DNA of 64,000 nt from Dysgonomonas sp. Marseille-P4361 (GTDB lineage: Bacteria; Bacteroidota; Bacteroidia; Bacteroidales; Dysgonomonadaceae), in assembly GCF_900343125.1 (NCBI RefSeq), contig NZ_OPYL01000002.1, positions 62,001 through 126,000 on the forward strand. Direction: 5' to 3'. Both the position numbers and the translations under genes were made by a program. Numbering within the stretch: the first letter of the stretch is position 1; every line of letters starts with the position of its first letter. The notes beneath the pieces were generated by a model that was given only the letters and a program-made list of their open reading frames with translations, ran no database searches and was not told the DNA's origin. Shown piece by piece: positions 17,155 to 25,244 of the stretch.

Positions 17155-17741
17155 TCTCCGCTATAACGGTAATGCCCCGTAATCTTAAAAGAGAATAAGC
17201 AATCTTCCAAAACCTGTCCTCTGCCTATATTGTGAACAATCAAAGGTCGTTTCCCATCGCGTGACATACGATCTGTAACAATACCTACATGTTTCAGCCC
17301 TTTAGGGAGATCCCATGTGACAATGTCGCCGGGAAGATAATCTTTTCCGTTGTCGGATATTTTCAGGATGGTGCCGAAGCGTGAAAAGAATTTAGCCTGA
17401 TTGGGTACCCTTCGGTGATCTATATTTCTATTTGGTTTCTTCAGTCCCCAATTTTTAGGATATACTGCAAAATTAGCCTTCATATCCTCATGTATTTTTT
17501 GCTGGAGGTCTATTCCTAGCTTTCGGTAAGCTCTGATAACGACATCGGTGCAGACTCCCCGGTCGGCAGGAACATCCCCATTAGGATAAGCTATTGTATA
17601 ATAACTAGGGTCGTAAATAACTTTGTTTTTGGTAAGGCTGATGGTGGCATCAGATAATCGCTTCGAGAAACTATCCTGCTGTGCAAATAGTGCCGAAAAG
17701 CAAGCGCTAAGGATGATCGTAAGGAGTAGCTTTGTCTTCAT
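17151..17741 (-). CDS. DUF1287-family exported protein
   Basis: 196 residues with a signal peptide cleaved near FAQ. The body is typical of DUF1287: YDPSYYTIAYPNGDVPADRGVCTDVVIRAYRKLGIDLQ near residues 44-78 (with a conserved Cys in RGVCTD), DHRRVPNQAKFF, and YLPGDIVTWDLPKGLKHVGIV. The Cys plus later His arrangement recalls NlpC/P60-like amidase folds, so a periplasmic peptide or cell-wall hydrolase is possible; this is inference. It lies 48 bases downstream of the beta-barrel gene on the same strand, with a perfect AT-rich palindrome in between. Confidence 0.9.
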   Translation of the reverse strand: MKTKLLLTIILSACFSALFAQQDSFSKRLSDATISLTKNKVIYDPSYYTIAYPNGDVPADRGVCTDVVIRAYRKLGIDLQQKIHEDMKANFAVYPKNWGLKKPNRNIDHRRVPNQAKFFSRFGTILKISDNGKDYLPGDIVTWDLPKGLKHVGIVTDRMSRDGKRPLIVHNIGRGQVLEDCLFSFKITGHYRYSGD

Positions 17742-17744
17742 AAA

Positions 17745-17776
17745 CTATTTAATTAGATATTAATCTAATTAAATAG
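17745..17776. repeat. Perfect 14-bp AT-rich inverted repeat
   Basis: CTATTTAATTAGAT and ATCTAATTAAATAG are perfect inverse complements separated by ATTA. It fills most of the gap between two minus-strand genes and ends four bases before the DUF1287 start codon. It has no G/C-rich stem or T-run, so an operator or an mRNA-processing hairpin is likelier than a terminator. Confidence 0.7.
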
Positions 17777-17789
17777 AGTGAATTGAGTC

Positions 17790-18584
17790 TTAGTTTCCAT
17801 AAAAGACAGGAGCAATAAACGGTCTATTTACCCATTTTCCGTTAAAAGGATTTAGTTCTCTTATCAATCCTCCTTCTACACCAAACTTATCTGTTACTTT
17901 TACTTCTATCGATCCTCCGTAGTAAGTTTGAGGATACATGTGCATCATTGGACCCGAAATGCGGTTTTTGTCTCCATGTGCGGAGTACTGACCAAATACA
18001 TTGAATCGGATTCTGTCATGTACAATGAATTTTACATGAGCATTTGCTCCTACATCATTGTAGTATCTGTTTTGCAAGCCTCCGTATATATGGCTGTACT
18101 TGGCTCCATATACTCCCCCCGAAATAATTAACCAGTTTGCAGGCCGGTAGTTAAGATTCGCATTTATCACACGGTTTTCGCCCAATGTAGGGTAGGTTGT
18201 ATGACCCGATGAAGTGGATATCCATACATTATCAGCCAGACCCAATCCTGACGAAAACTTGTAATCGTTAGCAAAAGGGTTGTGAATAAGTGGTGATAAA
18301 GTCAAAGGTGGACTTGAAGGCTCGCGTAAAGCTGGAGTTGTGAAATCGAAAGTCTTCATTTCAGTCTCTCCTAATGTAGGTTTTATATTCAGGCTGTTTG
18401 TGAAAATATCAGAAGATTTGTCTGTATGGGGGGTGTCTTCAATGTTGAGATAATGATTCAACTTTTCGTTTGGCTGTTTCAGTTCTTCTTTGATAATAGG
18501 GATACTGTCTTTCTTGGCATCCGATTGCGCATAAGAAGAAAGAACAGAGACTGAAAGGAGTAATGTGAATAGTAGATTTTTCAT
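17790..18584 (-). CDS. Probable outer-membrane beta-barrel protein of unknown function
   Basis: 264 residues with a signal peptide (cleavage near YAQ), a low-complexity N-terminal region of about 80 residues rich in Ser, Thr and Pro, and then alternating aromatic strands such as YKFSSGLGLADNVWISTSSGHT, NLNYRPANWLIISGGVYGAKYS, VKFIVHDRIRFNVFGQYS and YYGGSIEVKVTDKFGVEGGLIREL, which look like outer-membrane strands. The end FIAPVFYGN resembles a barrel end. Function unknown. Promoter candidate TAAATTTG at 18618-18625. Confidence 0.75.
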   Translation of the reverse strand: MKNLLFTLLLSVSVLSSYAQSDAKKDSIPIIKEELKQPNEKLNHYLNIEDTPHTDKSSDIFTNSLNIKPTLGETEMKTFDFTTPALREPSSPPLTLSPLIHNPFANDYKFSSGLGLADNVWISTSSGHTTYPTLGENRVINANLNYRPANWLIISGGVYGAKYSHIYGGLQNRYYNDVGANAHVKFIVHDRIRFNVFGQYSAHGDKNRISGPMMHMYPQTYYGGSIEVKVTDKFGVEGGLIRELNPFNGKWVNRPFIAPVFYGN

Positions 18585-18617
18585 AATTGTCCACTTTATT
18601 ACTTAACAGTAAAGTTA

Positions 18618-18625
18618 CAAATTTA
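18618..18625 (-). promoter_or_regulatory. Promoter -7 element TAAATTTG for the beta-barrel gene
   Basis: Perfect TAnnTTTG on the minus strand, 34 bases upstream of the start codon, in an AT-rich stretch, so chance is possible. Confidence 0.5.
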
Positions 18626-18752
18626 TTTCATATCATAAATTTATTTAGATGTTAGTTCGTTTAGTTTTTCTTGATTTATAATCTTATTTATCTATAAATA
18701 TATTTATGAATATGTATTATTTTTATTATTTTGATAATAGATATAGAGGTGT

Positions 18753-18760
18753 TATCTTTG
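18753..18760 (+). promoter_or_regulatory. Promoter of the pirin gene (TATCTTTG with upstream TTTG)
   Basis: Perfect TAnnTTTG with a TTTG at 18730-18733, 19 bases upstream, which matches the -33 element of Bacteroidota promoters. Confidence 0.75.
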
Positions 18761-18803
18761 TAGTGTAAAAAAAGAAAATAATCAAATAAGAAAGGGAAAT
18801 AGT

Positions 18804-19526
18804 ATGAACACAACTTTATTTCGCGCATCTTCAAGAGGTCATGCAAACCATGGATGGTTAGACTCTCGTCATACATTTAGTTTTGCAAATTATTATAACC
18901 CCGATCGCATCAACTTTGGTGCATTGAGAGTAGTAAATGATGATATAGTAGCCGGAGGCGAAGGTTTTGGAACGCACCCTCACGACAATATGGAAATCGT
19001 ATCTATACCGTTGTACGGAGACTTGGAACACAAAGATAGTATGGGGCATACAGAAGTTATCCGTTCGGGCGAAGTGCAAGTAATGAGTGCCGGAACAGGT
19101 ATCACGCATAGCGAGTACAATGCGAACAAAGAAAAACCGGTAAGCTTCTTCCAAATATGGGTATTCCCTAACGAAAGAAATGTAACTCCTCGTTACGATC
19201 AACGTAAGTTCGATTTCTTGGAAAAGAAGAATCAATTGGTTCAGCTAGTAGGGCCTAAAGACGATAAAGAAAACACCGGTATGTGGATGCACCAAGATGC
19301 TTGGTTTAGCATGGGAACATACGACAAAGGCGTTGAATTCGAGTATAAACCAAAGAAAGCAGGTAATGGAGTATTTGCAATGGTGGTAGAAGGTGAATTT
19401 ACAGTAGCTGGTCAGAAACTAAATCATAGAGATGCTTTAGGTGTATCGGATACAGATGTTGTAAAACTGACAGCTGATACAGATAACGCACGTATCTTAT
19501 TAATAGACGTACCGATGGTATTCTAA
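18804..19526 (+). CDS. Pirin-family bicupin protein (YhhW-like)
   Basis: 240 residues, the usual length for bacterial pirins. The N-terminal cupin carries the metal ligands in the expected places: His58 and His60 in THPHDNMEI, His102 and Glu104 in GITHSEYN. Also typical are RGHANHGWLDSRHTFSF near the start and FQIWVFPNERNVTPRYDQ in the middle. YhhW and relatives bind a metal and some cleave quercetin; the physiological substrate in anaerobes is not established. It has its own promoter and is followed by a strong hairpin, so it is monocistronic. Confidence 0.95.
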   Translation: MNTTLFRASSRGHANHGWLDSRHTFSFANYYNPDRINFGALRVVNDDIVAGGEGFGTHPHDNMEIVSIPLYGDLEHKDSMGHTEVIRSGEVQVMSAGTGITHSEYNANKEKPVSFFQIWVFPNERNVTPRYDQRKFDFLEKKNQLVQLVGPKDDKENTGMWMHQDAWFSMGTYDKGVEFEYKPKKAGNGVFAMVVEGEFTVAGQKLNHRDALGVSDTDVVKLTADTDNARILLIDVPMVF

Positions 19527-19549
19527 AATAGTGAAGTTTTGTATATTAG

Positions 19550-19582
19550 AAAGTCCGAGCAGAATTAATCTACTCGGACTTT
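19550..19582. terminator. Bidirectional hairpin terminator between pirin and tatD genes
   Basis: AAAGTCCGAG pairs with CTCGGACTTT, followed by TTGCTTTT on the plus strand and preceded by A/T on the other side, so it can act on both converging transcripts. Confidence 0.85.
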
Positions 19583-19607
19583 TGCTTTTATATTCGTTTT
19601 CTGAATT

Positions 19608-20384
19608 TTAATAATCTAAGGAAAATAAGTCTTTTGCATTTTTTGTAGTTATTTCACCTACCTTTTCCGGGCTGATATTATATTTCCCAGCCAGTCTTTC
19701 CACTACATTTACGGTGTAAGAAGACTCGTTTCGCTTTCCTCTGTAGGGAACTGGAGCCAGGTAAGGTGAATCGGTCTCTATTATGATATGCGATAAATCA
19801 GTCTCTTGCAAAACGGTTGGGAGCGTAGAATTCTTAAAAGTTACAACTCCATTGATACCCAGTAAAAAGTTTTTCAAGTCGAGAATGTCCCGCAACTCTG
19901 TTTCTGTTCCTCCAAAACTATGAAATACACCTCTCAATTTTTCCGCACCTACATTTTTTATACACTCTACGCATTCTGCAATAGCATCGCGCGAGTGGAT
20001 GGCAACAGGCAGGTCAAACTCGATGCTCCAGCGAAGTTGCTCTTCGAAAGCATATCTCTGCTCTTTTTCGAATGTTTTGTCCCAATACAGATCGATGCCT
20101 ATTTCGCCTATTGCTATATACTTCCTTTTGTCCAGCTGTTCTCTTGTAACTTCTAGCTGATGCATATAATCTTCTTTTACGCTGGTAGGGTGTAGCCCCA
20201 TCATAGGGATACAATAGCCGTCGTATCGGTCTGCTACAGCATGCAGTCGGTCAAGCGATTCTATATCAATGTTTGGCAATAAAATTTTTTCTACTCCTGC
20301 TTGTTTAGCTCGGTTGATGACATCAGGTAGGTCGTTGTCAAATTCCTCGGAGTATATATGGGAATGAGTATCAATTATTTTCAC
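19608..20384 (-). CDS. TatD-family metal-dependent deoxyribonuclease
   Basis: 258 residues with all TatD metal-site residues: His7 and His9 in DTHSH, Glu94 in IGEIGID, His130 in AIHSRDA, His155 in VFHSFGG and Asp205 in ETDSPYLAP. The family are TIM-barrel nucleases (3'-5' exonuclease/DNase) acting in the cytoplasm on DNA, possibly in repair. The gene overlaps the upstream unknown gene by 14 bases and is the last of a three-gene operon with polyprenyl synthetase. Confidence 0.95.
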   Translation of the reverse strand: MKIIDTHSHIYSEEFDNDLPDVINRAKQAGVEKILLPNIDIESLDRLHAVADRYDGYCIPMMGLHPTSVKEDYMHQLEVTREQLDKRKYIAIGEIGIDLYWDKTFEKEQRYAFEEQLRWSIEFDLPVAIHSRDAIAECVECIKNVGAEKLRGVFHSFGGTETELRDILDLKNFLLGINGVVTFKNSTLPTVLQETDLSHIIIETDSPYLAPVPYRGKRNESSYTVNVVERLAGKYNISPEKVGEITTKNAKDLFSLDY

Positions 20385-21078
20385 TGTTTTCCTTTTCTCT
20401 TTCTTCTTTTCTTAAATAATAAACTATTCCATATTCTTTACATCGTTCAATCTTTTCATTGCTTGGGAGCGAAGAAAAAGCCGCTTCTACTTGGTTCCAT
20501 AATGTAGCAAGTATGAAATCTATATCTTCACGCTGTTGACTCAACGTGTCCAGTTGTCTGGCTGTTGTGTTCTGATGTGTCTTCTGAGAGAAGTAAGCGT
20601 CTTTAAACTGCGAAAAGGCAACGTTTACCCTTGCTATAGTGGGATTGTAAATCGGTATTCCTCCTTGTGCCAACCGGGTTTGTTCACCTTTTACAATGCT
20701 GTCTCCCCAGTAGAGGATCGCATCATTGCTAGTTAGATCCGGAACGGCGAAGTTGTCTGGTTCAAGATTGTAAAACTGTTTATGTTCTTTTTTTATCTCA
20801 TTTCTGATTACACACAAGTTCAAAACTTGGATAAAATGCGAGATGTACAACTTTGCATTCTTTACTAATTTTTGAAACCTTCTGTTTGCCGATGCTTGTA
20901 TCTCCAGACTGTCCTTGTAGCGAATCTGCGCACTCTCGAAATTGCGAAGCATAATCTCCAGTTTTCGGACGTCCATCGAAATTACATTCTGTCCAAAAAG
21001 CGAATTATGTTTCTCAATAGCAGCTCGTAGAGCTTTTATTCTTGCATTGTCAGTATTAGGCAGCCGGCGATATGGCAT
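20371..21078 (-). CDS. Conserved-looking cytoplasmic protein of unknown function
   Basis: 235 residues, no signal peptide, no transmembrane segment, largely helical and charged. N-terminus MPYRRLPNTDNARIKALRAAI; a central NLEPDNFAVPDLTSNDAILYWGD segment; C-terminus YGIVYYLRKEEREKE. I do not recognise a domain. It is sandwiched between polyprenyl synthetase (10-base gap) and tatD (14-base overlap), which implies translational coupling and a role tied to one of them. From memory this order recurs in Bacteroidales; that needs a search. Confidence 0.8.
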   Translation of the reverse strand: MPYRRLPNTDNARIKALRAAIEKHNSLFGQNVISMDVRKLEIMLRNFESAQIRYKDSLEIQASANRRFQKLVKNAKLYISHFIQVLNLCVIRNEIKKEHKQFYNLEPDNFAVPDLTSNDAILYWGDSIVKGEQTRLAQGGIPIYNPTIARVNVAFSQFKDAYFSQKTHQNTTARQLDTLSQQREDIDFILATLWNQVEAAFSSLPSNEKIERCKEYGIVYYLRKEEREKENSENN

Positions 21079-21088
21079 AATAATACGT

Positions 21089-22066
21089 TTATGAAGTTCT
21101 AGATATAAGGGTGATTGCCAGTTTGTGCAGCTCTTCTTTTCTCTCTTTTGCTACACTTACTTTGTCGAGGCAGTCCATTGCCTTGTTGCAATAGTCATTT
21201 ATCAGTTTTTCTGATTTCTCTTTTAGATCTAGTCTGTTATATATATCAGTCACAGCTTTTATCTTTTCCTCTTCTACAACGTTTTCTTTATTCATCCACA
21301 TCGTAAGCTCATCTTTGGTGGAAGGGTCAGATAAGGCATTAATAAGGAGGAATGTTTTCTTGTTGCAGAGGATGTCACCACCAATTTTTTTTCCAAAGGT
21401 TTCACTGTTTCCATATACATCCAGCAGATCGTCTTTTAACTGGAATCCTAAGCCGACATTGATACCAAAGTCGTAGAGATAATCTCCGTCTTCTTTCGAT
21501 GCTCCGGCTATTATAGCGCCTTCTTTCAGGGCGCATCCCAATAGTACAGCAGTCTTCAGGCGGATCATTTCTATATATTCCGGAATTGTTACATCCATTC
21601 TCTGCTCAAACTCCATATCGTATTGTTGTCCGCAACATATTTCAGTAGCTGTAGTCGTAAACAGTTCAAGAGCCTGCGGTAAGAATTGAGTCTCTGTTTT
21701 CGCTATTTCTCTGTATGCTTCTATAAGCATAGCATCACCAGACAATACAGCGGTGTTATCGTCCCACTTAATATGCACAGTAGGTTTTCCTCTTCTCATG
21801 TCAGCCTTGTCCATTAGGTCGTCGTGTAAGAGTGTGAAATTGTGGAAAATTTCTATAGCCAAGGCTATTGGCATGATGCGGGTGAGATCGTCTTTGTACA
21901 GATTGTATGACATGAGCGACAGTGCCGGACGTACTCTTTTCCCTCCTAACGAAAGGATGTAGGATATTGGTTCGAAAAGTGACTCAGGTTTTGTCTCAAA
22001 CTTGATAGTCTCTATAGTGGCATTAACGATATCTAATACTTCTTCAAAAGTTTGTAATGATTTCAT
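21089..22066 (-). CDS. Polyprenyl (isoprenyl diphosphate) synthase
   Basis: 325 residues with the two aspartate-rich motifs of trans-prenyltransferases: DDLMD at 82-86 followed by RRGKPT, and DDLLD at 212-216 in GLGFQLKDDLLDVYG, plus GGKRVRP near residue 41. It condenses isopentenyl diphosphate onto an allylic diphosphate, for quinone or other isoprenoid synthesis. The residue five before the first motif is Phe77, where long-chain enzymes such as IspB have Ala; in short-chain enzymes an aromatic residue here stops chain growth, so a product near C20 is possible (inference). First gene of the operon with its own promoter. Confidence 0.94.
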   Translation of the reverse strand: MKSLQTFEEVLDIVNATIETIKFETKPESLFEPISYILSLGGKRVRPALSLMSYNLYKDDLTRIMPIALAIEIFHNFTLLHDDLMDKADMRRGKPTVHIKWDDNTAVLSGDAMLIEAYREIAKTETQFLPQALELFTTTATEICCGQQYDMEFEQRMDVTIPEYIEMIRLKTAVLLGCALKEGAIIAGASKEDGDYLYDFGINVGLGFQLKDDLLDVYGNSETFGKKIGGDILCNKKTFLLINALSDPSTKDELTMWMNKENVVEEEKIKAVTDIYNRLDLKEKSEKLINDYCNKAMDCLDKVSVAKERKEELHKLAITLISRTS

Positions 22067-22147
22067 TATTAGGATGTATGGTTTAAAATGGTGAAACAGT
22101 AAAACTTAGCGTTTTTTTATATTCGAAAACATGTATCGAAGTCCCAA

Positions 22148-22155
22148 CAAAGGTA
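22148..22155 (-). promoter_or_regulatory. Promoter -7 element TACCTTTG of the polyprenyl synthase/tatD operon
   Basis: Perfect TAnnTTTG on the minus strand; implies a leader of about 75 bases. Confidence 0.75.
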
Positions 22156-22252
22156 GTCTTTAATGAATAAAAATCAAAATATTAGAAAATAGAAGATTCT
22201 AAGAAAATTATTCCTATTTTTATGCCCTCTAATGTTAATTTAAACGTACGAA

Positions 22253-23245
22253 ATGAAAAAAAGTTTTCTATTTATTATTGTCTGTTTGATTGGATTTCAA
22301 GCGTGTGGGACAAAGAAAGAAGAGTCAACAGTAAAAGCAAAATCTGGGAATCCTATTTTTGAAGGTTGGTGTGCCGACCCTGAAGGTATCATTTTTGGTG
22401 ATGAATACTGGATTTTTCCAACCCATTCAGACCTGTATGAAAAACAAGTCTTTCTAGATGCTTATTCTTCTCCTGATTTGGTAAACTGGACAAAGCATGA
22501 GCGTGTTGTAGATACAGCAGCTGTAAAATGGATTCACAAAGCTATGTGGGCTCCGGCAATAGTAGAAAAAGACAGCAAATATTACTTGTTCTTTGGCGGA
22601 AATGATATTCAAAGCGATGATGAATATGGTGGTATTGGTGTAGCAGTTGCTGATAAACCTGGAGGCCCTTACAAAGATCATCTAGGAAAACCTCTTATCG
22701 ATAAATTCCATAATGGAGCTCAGCCAATCGATCAATTCGTATTCAAAGATAAAGATGGAAGTCACTATATCTATTATGGCGGATGGCGTCATTGTAACGT
22801 TGCTAAACTTAACGAAGATTTCACCGGATTTATTCCATTCGAAGACGGAACTATCTTTAAAGAAGTTACTCCTGAAAACTATGTAGAAGGTCCGTTTATG
22901 TTTATCCGCGATGGCAAATATTATTTCATGTGGTCGGAAGGCGGATGGGGTGGTCCTAACTACAGTGTAGCCTATGCTATCGCTGATTCTCCGTTTGGTC
23001 CGTTTGAAAGAATCGGAAAGATATTGGAACAAGACCCGGAAGTGGCTACAAGTGCAGGGCATCACTCAGTGATTCACGAACCTAAATCAGATAAATATTA
23101 TATCGTATATCACCGTCGTCCGAAAGGTGAAACAGCTAGAGATTATCGTGTAACTTGTATCGATGAAATGACTTTTGATGAAAATGGTCATATCAACCAA
23201 GTGAAAATAACTTTTGAAGGAGTAGAAGCTAATCCATTAAAATAA
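22253..23245 (+). CDS. GH43-family glycosidase, lipoprotein
   Basis: 330 residues with lipobox FQAC (Cys18). The five-bladed propeller signature of GH43 is clear: Asp42 (general base) in GWCADPEGI, Asp160 (pKa modulator) in AQPIDQFVF and Glu212 (general acid) in NYVEGPFMF. Motifs WAPAIVEKDSKYYLFFGG and HHSVIHEPKSDKYYIVYHR are typical. GH43 enzymes release arabinose, xylose or galactose side groups; the specific activity is not readable. An aldose 1-epimerase lipoprotein follows after 15 bases, so both work on the same released sugar at the cell surface or periplasm. Confidence 0.94.
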   Translation: MKKSFLFIIVCLIGFQACGTKKEESTVKAKSGNPIFEGWCADPEGIIFGDEYWIFPTHSDLYEKQVFLDAYSSPDLVNWTKHERVVDTAAVKWIHKAMWAPAIVEKDSKYYLFFGGNDIQSDDEYGGIGVAVADKPGGPYKDHLGKPLIDKFHNGAQPIDQFVFKDKDGSHYIYYGGWRHCNVAKLNEDFTGFIPFEDGTIFKEVTPENYVEGPFMFIRDGKYYFMWSEGGWGGPNYSVAYAIADSPFGPFERIGKILEQDPEVATSAGHHSVIHEPKSDKYYIVYHRRPKGETARDYRVTCIDEMTFDENGHINQVKITFEGVEANPLK

Positions 23246-23260
23246 ACATAGAAATAGATT

Positions 23261-24403
23261 ATGAAGAAAACATTAATTGCTGCATTCGCTGCATTCCTAC
23301 TAGTAGGATGTAAAGGTAATGCACCAGTAGAAGAAGCTACAAAGTCTGGCTTGCTGAAGAAAAACTTCCAGACAGAGCATCAAGGAAAACAAACTGACCT
23401 GTATGTATTGACAAATGCTTCCGGAATGGAAGTGTGTATCACTAACTATGGTGGTCGTATTGCATCTATCCTTGTGCCGGATAAAGACGGAAAAATGAGA
23501 GATGTATCGGTAGGGTTCGAGTCTATCAAGGATCATATCAGTGTTGCAGGAAACAACTATGGCGCACTTATCGGACGTTACGGAAACCGTATCGGCAATG
23601 GTACTTTTGAAATTGATGGTGTGAAATACGATCTTCCTAAAAATAACTATGGTCATACACTTCACGGAGGTGATAACGGTTTCCACACTGTAGTGTGGGA
23701 TGCAAAACAAGTAGACAATAGTACACTTGAACTTACTTACCTGTCTAAAGACGGTGAAGAAGGATTTCCAGGAAACCTGACTTGTAAAGTTGTGTATCAC
23801 TTAGGAGCAGATAACGATCTTCATATCAAATATGAAGCGGAAACAGACAAGCCTACAGTTGTGAACTTGACTAACCACTGTTATTTCAACATGGATGGTG
23901 ATGTAGCTGTGAAGAACTCTGATTGGGTACTATACCTGAATGCTGATCAATATACTCCGGTAGATTCTACATTTATGACTACTGGCGAGATTCTGACAGT
24001 AGAAGGTACAGATATGGACTTCCGCACACCGACAGTTATAGGTAAGAGAATCGACAACTTCGAATTCGACCAATTGAAGAATGGAAAAGGATATGATCAC
24101 AACTGGGTGTTGAATACTAAAGGTGATATTACTAAAGTTGCAGCTACACTAGAGTCTCCGGCTTCGGGTATTGCTATGGATGTATTTACTACCGAACCGG
24201 GTGTTCAATTCTATGCAGGTAACTTTATGGACGGAAAAGATACAGGTAAGAAAGGTGTTCCTAACGGACATCGTGGAGCTGTATGTCTTGAAACTCAAAA
24301 ATATCCTGATACTCCTAACAAGAAAGATTGGCCATCTACAGAACTTCGTCCCGGAGAGAAATATACTACAGAAACTATCTATAAGTTTTATGTAAAAAAA
24401 TAA
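23261..24403 (+). CDS. galM: Aldose 1-epimerase, lipoprotein
   Basis: 380 residues with lipobox LVGC (Cys17). GalM features: NYGGRIASILVPDKDG, LIGRYGNRIGNGTFEIDG, LHGGDNGFHTVVWD, the catalytic His in VVNLTNHCYFNMDG and the catalytic Glu in GAVCLETQKYPDTPN. It interconverts alpha and beta anomers of hexoses or pentoses. The export signal is unlike cytoplasmic GalM and fits a role beside the GH43 enzyme of the same operon, converting the released anomer to the one taken up. A hairpin terminator follows. Confidence 0.95.
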   Translation: MKKTLIAAFAAFLLVGCKGNAPVEEATKSGLLKKNFQTEHQGKQTDLYVLTNASGMEVCITNYGGRIASILVPDKDGKMRDVSVGFESIKDHISVAGNNYGALIGRYGNRIGNGTFEIDGVKYDLPKNNYGHTLHGGDNGFHTVVWDAKQVDNSTLELTYLSKDGEEGFPGNLTCKVVYHLGADNDLHIKYEAETDKPTVVNLTNHCYFNMDGDVAVKNSDWVLYLNADQYTPVDSTFMTTGEILTVEGTDMDFRTPTVIGKRIDNFEFDQLKNGKGYDHNWVLNTKGDITKVAATLESPASGIAMDVFTTEPGVQFYAGNFMDGKDTGKKGVPNGHRGAVCLETQKYPDTPNKKDWPSTELRPGEKYTTETIYKFYVKK

Positions 24404-24424
24404 AATTCTATACAGAATTAATAA

Positions 24425-24467
24425 ACAAAGGCTAGCTTCGTAACAGGAGTTAGCCTTTGTCTTTTTA
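24425..24467 (+). terminator. Hairpin terminator after the GH43/galM operon
   Basis: ACAAAGGCTA pairs with TAGCCTTTGT over 16 bases, followed by CTTTTT. It also lies near the end of the convergent membrane-protein gene. Confidence 0.85.
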
Positions 24468-24487
24468 GATGTTTTTGTAATGAGAGT

Positions 24488-25021
24488 TTACTCATATTTT
24501 GCAGGGACATAACGCACTAGCTTTTCCAGCAGCTTTATGTATATATGCAAGAGGATAAGAGGGATTATGCCGAAGAAACCAAAAGAGCAATCGATCAGTC
24601 TCCACCAAAAAGGAATATCTCTGATTGCCCCGCAGATAAGTGCAAGAGGTATTACTCCGATACAAGCTATCATCCCAAAATGCACAATCCATATATTCCT
24701 GATAGGCTTTTTGTAAAGCCCAATGAAAGCAGCGGCAATAACTAAATGTGAGAATGCCAACCAATCTGTACCATAGCTTAGAAAAGGGTATGTCTGATTG
24801 GTGTTAATAACTCCTGCAGCTACAGTTGCTATCCACCCTCTCAGACCATCGTATGTATCGGGTGGCACGTCTAGCGAAATATCAAGCACCTGGCAAGCTA
24901 TTTGAATCTCACTCTCGATAGGAAATGCCGTCACCCCTGAGGCAACAAGAGCCAGCATGTAGAAAATTGTCAAAGATCTGATCTTGAACAATACCTTTTT
25001 TTCTAAACTATTACTTTCCAT
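24488..25021 (-). CDS. Membrane protein of unknown function
   Basis: 177 residues with four hydrophobic helices (about 14-34, 79-100, 107-130 and 145-167) and a short loop between the first two containing FPIESEIQIACQVLDISLD. The charged ends suggest inner-membrane location. It resembles small unnamed Bacteroidota membrane proteins; no catalytic motif is visible. Convergent with the galM gene and divergent from serine acetyltransferase. Confidence 0.75.
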   Translation of the reverse strand: MESNSLEKKVLFKIRSLTIFYMLALVASGVTAFPIESEIQIACQVLDISLDVPPDTYDGLRGWIATVAAGVINTNQTYPFLSYGTDWLAFSHLVIAAAFIGLYKKPIRNIWIVHFGMIACIGVIPLALICGAIRDIPFWWRLIDCSFGFFGIIPLILLHIYIKLLEKLVRYVPAKYE

Positions 25022-25216
25022 AATTATTTATTAAAAGAACTTTGTGTTACAAAGTAAATAAAAGTTTTTGATTTGCGCTTCTTTTTATAAGAAAATATTA
25101 TGAAAGAGATCTCTTAACTTGAAGATGTTGGCTAAACTATGAGTTTGATTTCGGATGATACAGGAGGAGTTGTAAATTTAGTGTAACTAATTCTGTGTTA
25201 TTGATCTTTAATTTTT

Positions 25217-25224
25217 TAATTTTG
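25217..25224 (+). promoter_or_regulatory. Promoter -7 element TAATTTTG for serine acetyltransferase
   Basis: Perfect TAnnTTTG 20 bases before the start codon. Confidence 0.6.
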
Positions 25225-25244
25225 TTTGTAGAACCCAGAATATT

